Below are positions 52,688 through 60,329 of a stretch of 64,000 nt of DNA, piece by piece (the stretch's first letter is position 1; every line of letters starts with the position of its first letter). The notes under the pieces were generated by a model. It saw only the letters and a program-made list of their open reading frames with translations, did no database searches and was not told where the DNA came from. The DNA is from Streptomyces fragilis (GTDB lineage Bacteria > Actinomycetota > Actinomycetes > Streptomycetales > Streptomycetaceae). The translations under genes were made by a program, and so were the position numbers. The stretch spans positions 496,001 through 560,000 of the forward strand of contig NZ_BEVZ01000002.1 in the NCBI RefSeq assembly GCF_003112515.1, in the 5' to 3' direction.

Positions 52688-54178
52688 TCAGGCGGCGCGG
52701 GCCGTTTCCCGGACGGCCGCCGTCTCGAAGCGCAGGGCGGCGTCGTCGATCGGGGCGTCCCGGAGCATCGCGCGGTCGCGGTAGTAGTTGTTCCACAGCC
52801 GCCACGGGGCACGGGTGCCCTGGCGCGGCATGACCGCGTCGGCACGGGTGATGTAGCCGGAGGTCAGCGCCTCACCCATGACGGAGAACTGCGAACGGTC
52901 GCCGTCGGAGGCCACCGGGGTGGCGATGTCGTGTCCGTGGCGGCGCATGTGCGCCAGCAGGCGGGCGGTCCAGCCGGCCGCGAGGTCCGCCTTCAGCGTC
53001 CAGGAGGCGTTGGTGTAGCCGATGACCAAGGACATGTTGGGCACCCCCTCGAGCATGACGGCCTTGTAGAGGACGCGGTTCCTGACGTCCACCGGGCGGC
53101 CGTCGACGGTCACGTCCATGCCGCCCATCAGGCGGACGCTCAGCCCCGTCGCGGTGACGACGATGTCGGCCCGGAGTTCCTCGCCCGACCTCAGACGGAT
53201 TCCGTCGGCGGTGAACCTGTCGACGTGGTCGGTGACGACGGACGCCTTGCCGCTCCTGAGCACCTTGAACAGGTCGCCGCCGGGCACGACGCACAGCCGC
53301 TGGTCCCAGGGCTTGTACGTGGGGCTGAAGTGACGCATGTCGACGCCCTTGCCGGCCTGGGCCCGCACGAGAGCGAGCAGCGCCTTGCGGGCCAGGCGGG
53401 GGAACTTGCGGCAGAAGGCGTAACTCCCGCGTTGCAGAGCGATGTTACGGGTCCGGACAAGCTTGTACGTCAGCCGGTCGGGAGCACGCAGCTTCTGCAG
53501 CACCGAGGTCAGCGGGTCGACCTCGGGGAGCGTCAGGACGTAGGTGGGCGAGCGCTGCAGCATCGTGACGCTCGCGGCGGCGTCGGCCATCGCGGGCAGC
53601 AGGGTGATGGCGGTGGCGCCGGAGCCGATGACGACCACGTGCTTGCCGCTGTGGTCGAGGTCCTCCGGCCACTGCTGGGGGTGCACGAGAGCGCCCCGGT
53701 AGTCGGCCTCACCGGGGAACTCGGGGCGGTACGGCTCGTCGTAGTCGTAGTAGCCGGTCGCGCCGACGAGGTAGCCGGCGCTGTACGACTCGCGTGCGCC
53801 GGTGCTCTCGTCCTCCACCTCCACGCTCCAACGTCCGGTGGCGTGCGAGAAGTCGGCGCTGACCGCGCGGCGGCCGAACCGGACGCGGTCCAGGATGCCC
53901 GCGTCCGTGGCGGCCTCCTCGACGTACTGCCGGATCCGTGCGCCGTCGGCCAGGATGCGCGCGTCGCGCCACGGGCGGAAGCCGAAGCCGAAGGTGGGCA
54001 TGTCGGAGTCCGAGCGGATCCCGGGGTACCGGAAGAGGTCCCACGTCCCGCCCACACGGGCACGGCGCTCCAGCACGACGAGCGAGCTGTCGGGGTTGTC
54101 ACGCAGGACGTGGTGTGCGGCGCTGATGCCGGATATACCGGCGCCGACGACCAGGACGTCGACGTGCTGCTGTTCCAT
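52688..54178 (-). CDS. Flavin-containing monooxygenase, Baeyer-Villiger type
   Basis: A 496-residue FAD/NADPH monooxygenase: VLVVGAGISGISAAHHVL at the N-terminus, GGTWDLFRYPGIRSDSDMPTFG, the BVMO fingerprint YRGALVHPQQWP (Tyr replaces the first Phe of F-x-G-x3-H-x3-W), the NADPH motif VVVIGSGATAITLLPAMA and VVTATGLS. Similar to the mycobacterial MymA/EthA group. First gene of the operon; a candidate Crp-like site (54343-54356) lies upstream. Confidence 0.9.
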   Translation of the reverse strand: MEQQHVDVLVVGAGISGISAAHHVLRDNPDSSLVVLERRARVGGTWDLFRYPGIRSDSDMPTFGFGFRPWRDARILADGARIRQYVEEAATDAGILDRVRFGRRAVSADFSHATGRWSVEVEDESTGARESYSAGYLVGATGYYDYDEPYRPEFPGEADYRGALVHPQQWPEDLDHSGKHVVVIGSGATAITLLPAMADAAASVTMLQRSPTYVLTLPEVDPLTSVLQKLRAPDRLTYKLVRTRNIALQRGSYAFCRKFPRLARKALLALVRAQAGKGVDMRHFSPTYKPWDQRLCVVPGGDLFKVLRSGKASVVTDHVDRFTADGIRLRSGEELRADIVVTATGLSVRLMGGMDVTVDGRPVDVRNRVLYKAVMLEGVPNMSLVIGYTNASWTLKADLAAGWTARLLAHMRRHGHDIATPVASDGDRSQFSVMGEALTSGYITRADAVMPRQGTRAPWRLWNNYYRDRAMLRDAPIDDAALRFETAAVRETARAA

Positions 54179-54342
54179 CGAGGGGGGCCTCGCTCTCGCT
54201 CGTGAGCCCTGGGGGGACAGGGACGGGAAGGGGCGTACGCCACTGGGGGCGTCGGCGGAGGATCGGGCACGTGGCTCTGCGGCTCGCGTCTGCGGTACTC
54301 GCAATTTACCTGCGACGCACTGTTTCAGATACCGCTGGTAAC

Positions 54343-54356
54343 GTGATGCAGGTCAC
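54343..54356. promoter_or_regulatory. Candidate Crp-type site upstream of the monooxygenase operon
   Basis: The sequence gtgatgcaggtcac fits the streptomycete Crp pattern GTG-N6-GNCAC and is close to a TGTGA-N6-TCACA palindrome. It lies about 165 nt before the monooxygenase ATG in unusually AT-rich DNA (54300-54365) likely to contain the promoter, although the sigma gene also ends nearby. Confidence 0.4.
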
Positions 54357-54392
54357 ATATGGTCCGCCCCTGGTGAGCGTCCGGACGCAGGG

Positions 54393-55265
54393 TCAGGTAC
54401 GGCCCGGGAGCCTGACGTGTGCGAGTTTGTCCGGGTTGCGGATCAGTCGGATCGCGCTGACGGCGCCGTCCTCGGCGAGCTCGCAGCAGGCGACGGAGTC
54501 CGGACGGGCCCCCGAGCTGATGAGCAGCGCAGGGCTGCCGTTGACCAGCACCCGGTGCACGCCGGGGTCCGGGAGGGGCCTGGCCGTCACCCTCGTCAGC
54601 CAGCGGGCGACCTTGTCAGCGCCGTGCAGCGGACGCAGCGCGGCCCGGACCTTTCCGCCGCCGTCGGTCCACGCCGTCACGTCGGGGGCCAGCATGGCCA
54701 TCACCCGGTTGACGTCCCCGCCGAGGCAGGCGGCCAGGAACTCGTCGGTGACCTTCCGCCGCAGCTCGGCGGGCGCGTCGTAGCGCGGCCGGCGGGCCTG
54801 CACGTGGCCGCGTGCCCGGCTGCCGACCTGGCGCACCGAGGCCTCGCTGCGCTCCAGCATCCCGGCGATCTCGCGGTACCCGAAGCCGAACACCTCCTTG
54901 AGGACGAAGACCGCCCGCTCCAGGGGCGACAGCGTCTCCAGCACCACCAGCATCGCCAGCGAGACCGCCTCCGCCCGCTCGATCCCGCCTCCGGCGTCCG
55001 GCCCGGTCACCAGCGGTTCGGGCAGCCAGGGGCCCACGTACGACTCCCGCCGGGCGGCGGCCGACCGGGCGCGGCTGATGCACAGGTTGGTGACGGTCCG
55101 GCACAGGTAGGCGCGCGGCTGCCCGACCGCGCCGACGTCGACGCCGCTCCACCTCAGCCAGGCGTCCTGCAGGACGTCCTCGGCGTCGGCGACGCTGCCC
55201 AGCATCCGGTAGGCGATGCCGAACAGCGTCGGCCGGTGTTCCTGGAAGGTCTCCAACGCCGTCAC
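54393..55265 (-). CDS. sigJ: ECF41-type sigma factor (SigJ)
   Basis: A 290-residue extracytoplasmic-function sigma factor. Region 2 reads LFGIAYRMLGSVADAEDVLQ, region 4 FGFGYREIAGMLERSEASVRQ. The C-terminal SnoaL-like extension carries the ECF41 hallmarks DGGGK (usually DGGGR) and NPDKL, which tune activity without a separate anti-sigma. GTG 55265 overlaps the decarboxylase-family gene stop (GTGA). The operon promoter candidate is at 55861-55887. Confidence 0.92.
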   Translation of the reverse strand: MTALETFQEHRPTLFGIAYRMLGSVADAEDVLQDAWLRWSGVDVGAVGQPRAYLCRTVTNLCISRARSAAARRESYVGPWLPEPLVTGPDAGGGIERAEAVSLAMLVVLETLSPLERAVFVLKEVFGFGYREIAGMLERSEASVRQVGSRARGHVQARRPRYDAPAELRRKVTDEFLAACLGGDVNRVMAMLAPDVTAWTDGGGKVRAALRPLHGADKVARWLTRVTARPLPDPGVHRVLVNGSPALLISSGARPDSVACCELAEDGAVSAIRLIRNPDKLAHVRLPGRT

Positions 55266-55819
55266 GCGCGTGACGCTACCGCGCACCGGTCCGAGAAGCC
55301 CTGACCGGTGAGGCCGAAGGCGCTGTTCATCCGGGAGCGCAGGTTCTCCACCGCGACCATCGCGGTGAGCTCCACGAACGCCGGCTCGCCGAGCCGCCGG
55401 AGCAGCCGGGCCGCCAGCTCGTCGGTGACCGCCGGGGGAGTCGCCGACATCGCCTCGGCGTACTCCAGGACGTCCTGCTCCACCTCGGTGAACGCCTCGC
55501 GGTGCTCGCGCCAGGACGGCACGGCGTGCAGCTTCGCGCTCGGCACCCCCACGGCGCGCGCCTCCCAGTGGCCGAAGTCGGTGCACCAGGAACAGCCGAT
55601 CAGGTGGGAGGAGGTCATCACGGCGAGGAGCTTGAGCCGCGGGTCGAGCGCGTCCCACCTGGCGAGCGACAGCTCGAGACGCATGTCGGTCAGCATCACC
55701 CGGCGGTGGTGGGCGAGCGCCCTGAGGGGGTCGAGGACCTCGCCGTAGGCGCGCCGGGAGTACCACGCGCCGATCCGGTACAGCAGGGTGCGCGGCGGGT
55801 CGAGCGAGATGCGGGCCAT
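55262..55819 (-). CDS. Carboxymuconolactone decarboxylase-family (AhpD-like) protein
   Basis: A 185-residue CMD/AhpD-like protein with the redox motif HLIGCSWCTDFGHWEA (Cys-x-x-Cys), typical partner of ECF41 sigma factors. May act in peroxide or organic hydroperoxide handling, or as the stimulus-linked target of the sigma factor. ATG 55819. It leads the two-gene operon. Confidence 0.9.
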   Translation of the reverse strand: MARISLDPPRTLLYRIGAWYSRRAYGEVLDPLRALAHHRRVMLTDMRLELSLARWDALDPRLKLLAVMTSSHLIGCSWCTDFGHWEARAVGVPSAKLHAVPSWREHREAFTEVEQDVLEYAEAMSATPPAVTDELAARLLRRLGEPAFVELTAMVAVENLRSRMNSAFGLTGQGFSDRCAVASRA

Positions 55820-55860
55820 GGTGATCGCCTCCGGGTCGGGAAGGTTCCTTCACCAGGGAG

Positions 55861-55887
55861 GACCGGGCAGGCCGCCCGGATGTGACA
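55861..55887 (-). promoter_or_regulatory. Candidate ECF41 (SigJ) autoregulated promoter
   Basis: On the minus strand TGTCACA (55887-55881), a 16-nt spacer and GGTC (55864-55861) resemble the published ECF41 promoter TGTCACA-N16-CGTC, with one -10 mismatch. It lies about 40 nt before the decarboxylase-family ATG, as expected for an autoregulated operon. Confidence 0.6.
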
Positions 55888-55969
55888 TGGGGCCGCCGCA
55901 GCCCGCCGCACGCCCGACCGGGGCAGGGCTGCTACGTTGCGGCACGGTCCGGTGGCGAGGGGAGAGACG

Positions 55970-56650
55970 GTGGACGTCCTCGGGGTCGACGCCTGCGGCA
56001 AGCAGGGATGGGTGGGCATCACGCTCACGGACGGCGCGTACGCGGGCAGCCTGGTCGACCTCCGTCTGGAGCGGCTGGTCGAGCGCGCGGGCGAGGTGGC
56101 CGCCGTCGCGGTGGACATGCCGTTGGGCCTGGTCGAGGAGGGCTGGCGGGCCGCGGACCTCGCGGCCAGGGCGCTGCTCGGGGCGCGGCGCAACAGTCTG
56201 TTCCTCGCCGCGCCGAGGGCGGCCTGGCAGGAGCAGCACCACACCGCGGCCGCCGACCGGTGCCAGGAGCTCACCGGCAACCGGCTCACCCAGCAGGCGT
56301 GGGCGCTGAAGCCGAAGCTGCTGGAGGCGCGGGCGTGCTGGCTGCGGGACGAGCGGCTGCACGAGGTGCACCCCGAGCTGTCCTTCCGCGCGCTGGCCGG
56401 CGGGGTGCCACTGTCGTCCACGAAGAAGACGTGGGGTGGCCAGAACCTGCGGCGCGCCCTGCTGTCCGCGGCCGGCCTGGTGCTCCCCGACGAGCTCGGG
56501 GAGGCGGACCGCGTCCCCGCCGACGACGTGCTCGACGCCGCCGCGGCGGCCTGGTCGGCGCACCGGATCGCGCTCGGGACGGCGCGGCGGCTGCCGGAGA
56601 CCCCGGAGCGCGACGCGGAGGGACCGCGAGCGGTCGAGATCCGCTACTGA
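55970..56650 (+). CDS. DUF429 domain-containing protein
   Basis: A 226-residue protein with an RNase H-like opening (VDVLGVDACGKQGWVGI), VAAVAVDMPLGLVEEGWRAADLAAR, EVHPELSFRALAG and a C-terminal DDVLDAAAAAWSAHR. These are DUF429 marks (predicted RNase H-fold nuclease; acidic residues at 7 and in VDMP). GTG 55970 follows GAGGGGAGA. Alone on the plus strand; ends at a bidirectional terminator. Confidence 0.87.
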   Translation: MDVLGVDACGKQGWVGITLTDGAYAGSLVDLRLERLVERAGEVAAVAVDMPLGLVEEGWRAADLAARALLGARRNSLFLAAPRAAWQEQHHTAAADRCQELTGNRLTQQAWALKPKLLEARACWLRDERLHEVHPELSFRALAGGVPLSSTKKTWGGQNLRRALLSAAGLVLPDELGEADRVPADDVLDAAAAAWSAHRIALGTARRLPETPERDAEGPRAVEIRY

Positions 56651-56672
56651 CGGGACCGCACGGCGACGGGGC

Positions 56673-56700
56673 GCGGCCGACGGTCCGTGCCGTCGGCCGC
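56673..56700. terminator. Bidirectional hairpin terminator
   Basis: A perfect 11-bp stem (56673-56683 with 56690-56700) and 6-nt loop sit between the DUF429 stop and the stop of the 34-residue acidic peptide gene on the other strand. Confidence 0.8.
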
Positions 56701-56713
56701 CCCCGGCGGATCG

Positions 56714-56818
56714 TCAGCCGAAGAGGCCGTCGATCACTCCTTCGACCGCTTCCTCGGCGATCTCCTCGGCCGTCTCCTCCACGATCTCCTCGACGAAGTC
56801 CCCGAAGATGTCGTCCAT
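56714..56818 (-). CDS. 34-residue highly acidic peptide
   Basis: A short ORF opening MDDIFGDFVEEIVEE and ending GVIDGLFG. Thirteen of 34 residues are Asp/Glu and none are Lys/Arg or His. Hydrophobic residues recur every three or four positions, so it can form one amphipathic acidic helix. GGAGGGG lies seven bases before the ATG, near-ideal, and a bidirectional terminator follows the stop. Ribosome site, codon usage and terminator make it a likely true gene. Function unknown: a protein-binding helix or small anti-factor are possibilities. Confidence 0.65.
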   Translation of the reverse strand: MDDIFGDFVEEIVEETAEEIAEEAVEGVIDGLFG

Positions 56819-57036
56819 GGAATGTCCCCTCCTGTCGGCGTGACTGGGCCCGCCGCCGTTCGAGTCGGCGACGGGCTCGGACATCCTCTCAACTGCACGT
56901 CCTCGTACGCCAGTTCACGGGTGATCTTCTTCGCGGCGAGAGGGGGAGGGGGAGGGCGGGAAAACGTGTTGGCGCGCCACGGTGGGCGGTTGCTACCCTC
57001 GCGGAGGCCGTGCGAGAGAACGAGGAGGTGGTACCC

Positions 57037-57186
57037 GTGAACGCAGTATCGACATGGGTGCTCCCCTCCGGGGTCACGGCCGGGCGACAGGTCGTCCGGG
57101 AGCGCCGTTCCACGAGCACTCCCGAAAGGCACGACCGTGCACTTCACCTCCGAACAGCACCTCGACGACGGCGTCCTCGAGCGTGA
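57037..57186 (+). CDS. Possible 49-codon upstream ORF
   Basis: A GTG at 57037 is preceded by GAGGAGGTG at seven bases, the best ribosome site around. The frame opens VNAVSTWVLPSGV and ends very Arg-rich, overlapping the hydrolase start by 50 bases in another frame. It may be a translated leader of the hydrolase or chance. No homology recognised. Confidence 0.28.
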   Translation: MNAVSTWVLPSGVTAGRQVVRERRSTSTPERHDRALHLRTAPRRRRPRA

Positions 57187-57874
57187 GTTCACCCTCGGTG
57201 AGATCCCCGGCACCCTGTGGACACCCGGTCCCGCGTCCGGCTCCGCCGCCGTCCCGCTGGTCCTGATGGCCCACAACAACGGCCTGCCCAAGGCGGACGC
57301 CCGGCTGGTGGCCCGGGCCCGGTACACGGCGGCGCGCGGCTACGCGGTGGCGAGCATCGACGCCGCCGGGTGCGGTGACCGCCCCCGTACCGCCGCCCAG
57401 GAACAGGCCCGCGCCGAGCTGCGGCGGGCGATGCGGGCCGGCGAGCCGGTCGACGAGATCTTCGAGTCCTTCATCGGTCCGATGGTCGAGAACGCGGCCC
57501 CCGACTGGCGGACCGCGCTCGACGCCCTTCTCGGCCTGCCGGGCATCAGCGGCCCCGTCGGCTACTCCGGCGGGTGGGCCGCCCTCGGCATCCGGCTGGC
57601 GGTGACCGAGCCGCGCATCGCGGCCGCCGGCTTCTTCGCCGGGGGATACGTGCCCCGCGCCCAGCGTGAGGAGGCCCGGCAGGTCACCGTCCCGCTGCTG
57701 TTCCTGCTGCAGTGGGACGACGAGGGCAATTCCCGGCAAGGGGCGCTGGACCTGTTCGACGCCTTCGGCAGCGAGGAGAAGACGCTGCACGCGAACCTCG
57801 GGGGCCACACCGGCACCCCGTGGTTCGAGCTGGAGGACGGCTGCCGCTTCTTCGACCGGCACCTGAAGCGGTGA
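57137..57874 (+). CDS. Alpha/beta-hydrolase family protein
   Basis: A 245-residue cytoplasmic hydrolase. GTG 57137 follows GAAAGG. Motifs: LVLMAHNNGLPKADARLV (oxyanion region), GYAVASIDAAGCGDRPR, nucleophile elbow PVGYSGGWAALGI, LLFLLQWDDEGNSRQ (acid) and LGGHTGTPWFELED (His). Similar to dienelactone-hydrolase-like carboxylesterases; substrate unknown. A 20-bp hairpin terminator follows. Confidence 0.85.
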   Translation: MHFTSEQHLDDGVLEREFTLGEIPGTLWTPGPASGSAAVPLVLMAHNNGLPKADARLVARARYTAARGYAVASIDAAGCGDRPRTAAQEQARAELRRAMRAGEPVDEIFESFIGPMVENAAPDWRTALDALLGLPGISGPVGYSGGWAALGIRLAVTEPRIAAAGFFAGGYVPRAQREEARQVTVPLLFLLQWDDEGNSRQGALDLFDAFGSEEKTLHANLGGHTGTPWFELEDGCRFFDRHLKR

Positions 57875-57920
57875 CGGTCCGGAAGCGGTGACGGTTCTGA
57901 AGCGGCAATGGTCCTGAAGC
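57864..57920. repeat. 17-bp imperfect tandem repeat at the hydrolase 3' end
   Basis: Three units beginning gaagcgg (57864-57880, 57881-57897, 57898-57914) and a partial fourth (57915-57920). The hydrolase stop codon lies inside the first unit, so the repeat seems to be a duplication of the gene end into the 3' spacer. Confidence 0.7.
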
Positions 57921-57966
57921 GCCCGTCCTGACGCGGGACCAGGAGCCGGCCGGCGGTCCCTCGCAC

Positions 57967-58010
57967 GGCCCGGGCGGCGCGGTGGCTCCGGCCACCGCGC
58001 CGCCCGGGCC
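57967..58010. terminator. Bidirectional 20-bp hairpin terminator
   Basis: A perfect 20-bp stem (57967-57986 with 57991-58010) and 4-nt loop lie between the convergent hydrolase and acetylxylan esterase genes. It is the longest perfect hairpin in the window. Confidence 0.9.
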
Positions 58011-58036
58011 GGGAGCCCGGCGGGAGAGCGGAGCCG

Positions 58037-59101
58037 TCAGCTCGTGCTGCAGGAGACCGTCGGCCAGGTGCTGCTGCCGTTCTTCATGATCGTCATGCCC
58101 CAGTTGTTGCCGCTGCCGTTGGGCGTGGCCACCAGCGTCTGGGAGTCGGGGTAGGTGGCGTTGACGTTCCAGGTCGTGGCGACCCGCTGCGGGGACGGGA
58201 CCCGCACGGTCACCTTCCACGTGCTGGAGCCGGACACCGCGACGTTGAGGTTGTACCGGTCGCTCCACGAGGCGCCGGCCGAGAGGGTCGCCGTGCAGCT
58301 GCCGCTCGGGGGCGGCGTGGTGCCGCCGCCGGGAGGCGGAGTCGTGCCGCCGCCCGACCCGTCGGGAGCCACGGCGCGGCCCGTCGACGGGGAGATCATG
58401 CCGGCGCACAGGCCCTTGCTCGAGAGGGTCTGCGCGATCCGCGGGATCGCGGCCAGGGTGTTGGCCGGCCAGTCGTGCATCAGGATGATCTGGCCGTTGG
58501 TCAGCCGGCCGGCAGCCTGGACGATGGCGTCCGTGCTGGCGTTGTTCCAGTCCTGCGAGTCGACGTCCCACATGACCTCGGTCAGGCCGTACTTGGCCTC
58601 CACCGACTTGAGGGTCGCGTTGGTCTCGCCGTAGGGCGGCCGGAACAGCTTCGGGGTGCCGCCGCCGGCGCTGGCGATGGCCTGCTGGGTCCGCGAGATC
58701 TGCGAGTCCATGGACGACTGGGAGAGCTGCGTCATGTGCGGGTGGTCCCAGCTGTGGTTGCCCACCCACATGCCGGCGTCGACCTGGGCGCGGACCTGGG
58801 AGCTGTAGGACGCGGCGTAGTTGCCCTGGTTGAACATGGTGGCCCGCAGGCCGTTCTGCTTCAGGGCGTTGAGGAGCGCGGGCGTCTGGCTGGAGGGGCC
58901 GTCGTCGAAGGTGAGTCCGACGTAGCCGTTGCAGGCGGCCGCGGCGGCCCGCTCGGGGGCGGCCTGGGAGGGCCCGGCGGCGAGCGTGGTGGTGGCCGCC
59001 GCGGCCAGGGCGATCGCGGCGAGCGAGCCTGCCGCGGAGCGGAGGCGCGACGTGGAACGCCGTGGCGCACCACTCCTTGCGGGAACACGTGCGAGACGCA
59101 T
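58037..59101 (-). CDS. axeA: Secreted CE4 polysaccharide deacetylase with CBM2 (AxeA-like acetylxylan esterase)
   Basis: A 354-residue exported enzyme. After a long signal peptide, the NodB domain has [58 protein letters not shown] and [11 protein letters not shown], which give the CE4 metal triad and catalytic residues. A [12 protein letters not shown] linker leads to a CBM2-like cellulose/xylan-binding domain bounded by Cys ([12 protein letters not shown] ... VSCSTS). It closely recalls S. lividans AxeA, which removes acetyl groups from xylan. AAAGGGA precedes the ATG at 59101; an inverted repeat at 59245-59268 may be its operator. Confidence 0.92.
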   Translation of the reverse strand: MRLARVPARSGAPRRSTSRLRSAAGSLAAIALAAAATTTLAAGPSQAAPERAAAAACNGYVGLTFDDGPSSQTPALLNALKQNGLRATMFNQGNYAASYSSQVRAQVDAGMWVGNHSWDHPHMTQLSQSSMDSQISRTQQAIASAGGGTPKLFRPPYGETNATLKSVEAKYGLTEVMWDVDSQDWNNASTDAIVQAAGRLTNGQIILMHDWPANTLAAIPRIAQTLSSKGLCAGMISPSTGRAVAPDGSGGGTTPPPGGGTTPPPSGSCTATLSAGASWSDRYNLNVAVSGSSTWKVTVRVPSPQRVATTWNVNATYPDSQTLVATPNGSGNNWGMTIMKNGSSTWPTVSCSTS

Positions 59102-59244
59102 GGGGGTTGTCCCTTTCTCCGTGGTGGAGGGCAGCCGGAACCGATGGCCCGGTGCGGAGGAGTGGCCCGGCGGGGGCACTGAGAGCGGGTGCGCCGCGCC
59201 GGACCATTGACAGTGTGAACCGCCGCGCGCCAGGATTGTCAACG

Positions 59245-59268
59245 CTTTCGACGTGGGTTTCGAAAGCT
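59245..59268. promoter_or_regulatory. Inverted repeat upstream of axeA
   Basis: The arms gctttcga (59245-59252) and tcgaaagc (59261-59268) are perfect complements around an 8-nt spacer, about 145 nt before the axeA start; another tttcgaa lies at 59396-59402. Streptomyces xylanase-gene control regions have similar gaaa/tttc boxes, so this may bind a xylan-responsive repressor. The rest of 59102-59462 holds no gene I can support. Confidence 0.45.
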
Positions 59269-59462
59269 TCGGTTCGCCGAACTGACTGTCCGTCTCGCAT
59301 AGTTGCTGGTCATGGCGTTGTTCGGGATGTACCTGCCGGGTGGCGTGAGGATGGGTGGTGGTGTGCGGCGCCGGCCGGCGGGAATTGACGCGAATGTTTC
59401 GAACCGGCCGGGCGCCGCATCCGTGACGCGCGCGGTCGCGCGGTGATCGGTGTGCGCGACCG

Positions 59463-60329
59463 TCAGAGCACGTGGGCCGCGTACCGCTCCACCACCTCGG
59501 CGAGCACCTCGGCGCCGTCCCGGGCCCACAGGTCCTCGTTGAAGATCTCCACCTCGATCGGCCCGGTGTGGCCGGCGGCGTCCACCAGTTCGCGCAGGGC
59601 CCGCATGTCCACGCTCCCGTCGCCGAGTTGACCGCGTCCGAGCAGCACGCCGGCGGGCAGCGGGGTCACCCAGTCGGCGACCTGGAAGGCCGCTATCCGG
59701 CCGCCGTCCGGGCCGGCCGCTCCCGCCCGGCGGATCCCTTCGGCCACCGTGTCGTCCCACCAGAGGTGGTACGTGTCGACGACCACGCCCACCTCCTCGA
59801 CGGGGAAGCGCTCGGCGATGTCCAGGGCCTGCCCCAGGGTGGACACCACGCAGCGGTCGGAGGCGAACATCGGGTGCAGCGGCTCGACCGCGAGGCGCAC
59901 CCCGCGTTCGCGGGCGTACGGGGCCAGTTCGCCCAGCGCCTCCGCGACGCGCTCACGCGCCCCGCGCAGGTCGCGGTCCCCGGCGGGCAGCCCGCCCGAG
60001 ACCAGCACCAGGGTGGACGTGCCCAGGGCCGCCGCCTCGTCGATCGCCGCCCGGTTGTCGTCCAGGGCGGCGGCACGCGCACCCGGGTCGGTCGCGGTGA
60101 GGAAGCCGCCGCGGCACAGGCTGGTGACGGTCAGGCCCGCCTCCCGCACCAGGCGCGCCGCCCGCTCCACGCCGTACTCCTGGACGGGGGCGCGCCACAG
60201 GCCGACCCGCGTCACCCCCGCCTTCCGGCAGCCCTCCGCCAGTTCGGGCAGGGACCACTGCTTGACGGTCTCCTGGTTGAGGCTGAACCGGGACAGCACG
60301 GCGTCCGTGTTCGTTCCGGGGGCGGTCAC
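59463..60329 (-). CDS. Sugar phosphate isomerase/epimerase (xylose isomerase-like TIM barrel)
   Basis: A 288-residue AP endonuclease family 2/TIM-barrel protein with metal-site motifs [40 protein letters not shown] and [14 protein letters not shown] 60329 overlaps the DUF993 gene stop (GTGA). It is the last gene of a three-gene carbohydrate operon under a probable LacI repressor. Confidence 0.88.
   Translation of the reverse strand: MTAPGTNTDAVLSRFSLNQETVKQWSLPELAEGCRKAGVTRVGLWRAPVQEYGVERAARLVREAGLTVTSLCRGGFLTATDPGARAAALDDNRAAIDEAAALGTSTLVLVSGGLPAGDRDLRGARERVAEALGELAPYARERGVRLAVEPLHPMFASDRCVVSTLGQALDIAERFPVEEVGVVVDTYHLWWDDTVAEGIRRAGAAGPDGGRIAAFQVADWVTPLPAGVLLGRGQLGDGSVDMRALRELVDAAGHTGPIEVEIFNEDLWARDGAEVLAEVVERYAAHVL

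Noticed and set aside
58300..58370. Repeated GC blocks inside the axeA region
   Set aside because: They encode the Gly/Thr/Pro linker between catalytic and binding domains, which explains the repetition.
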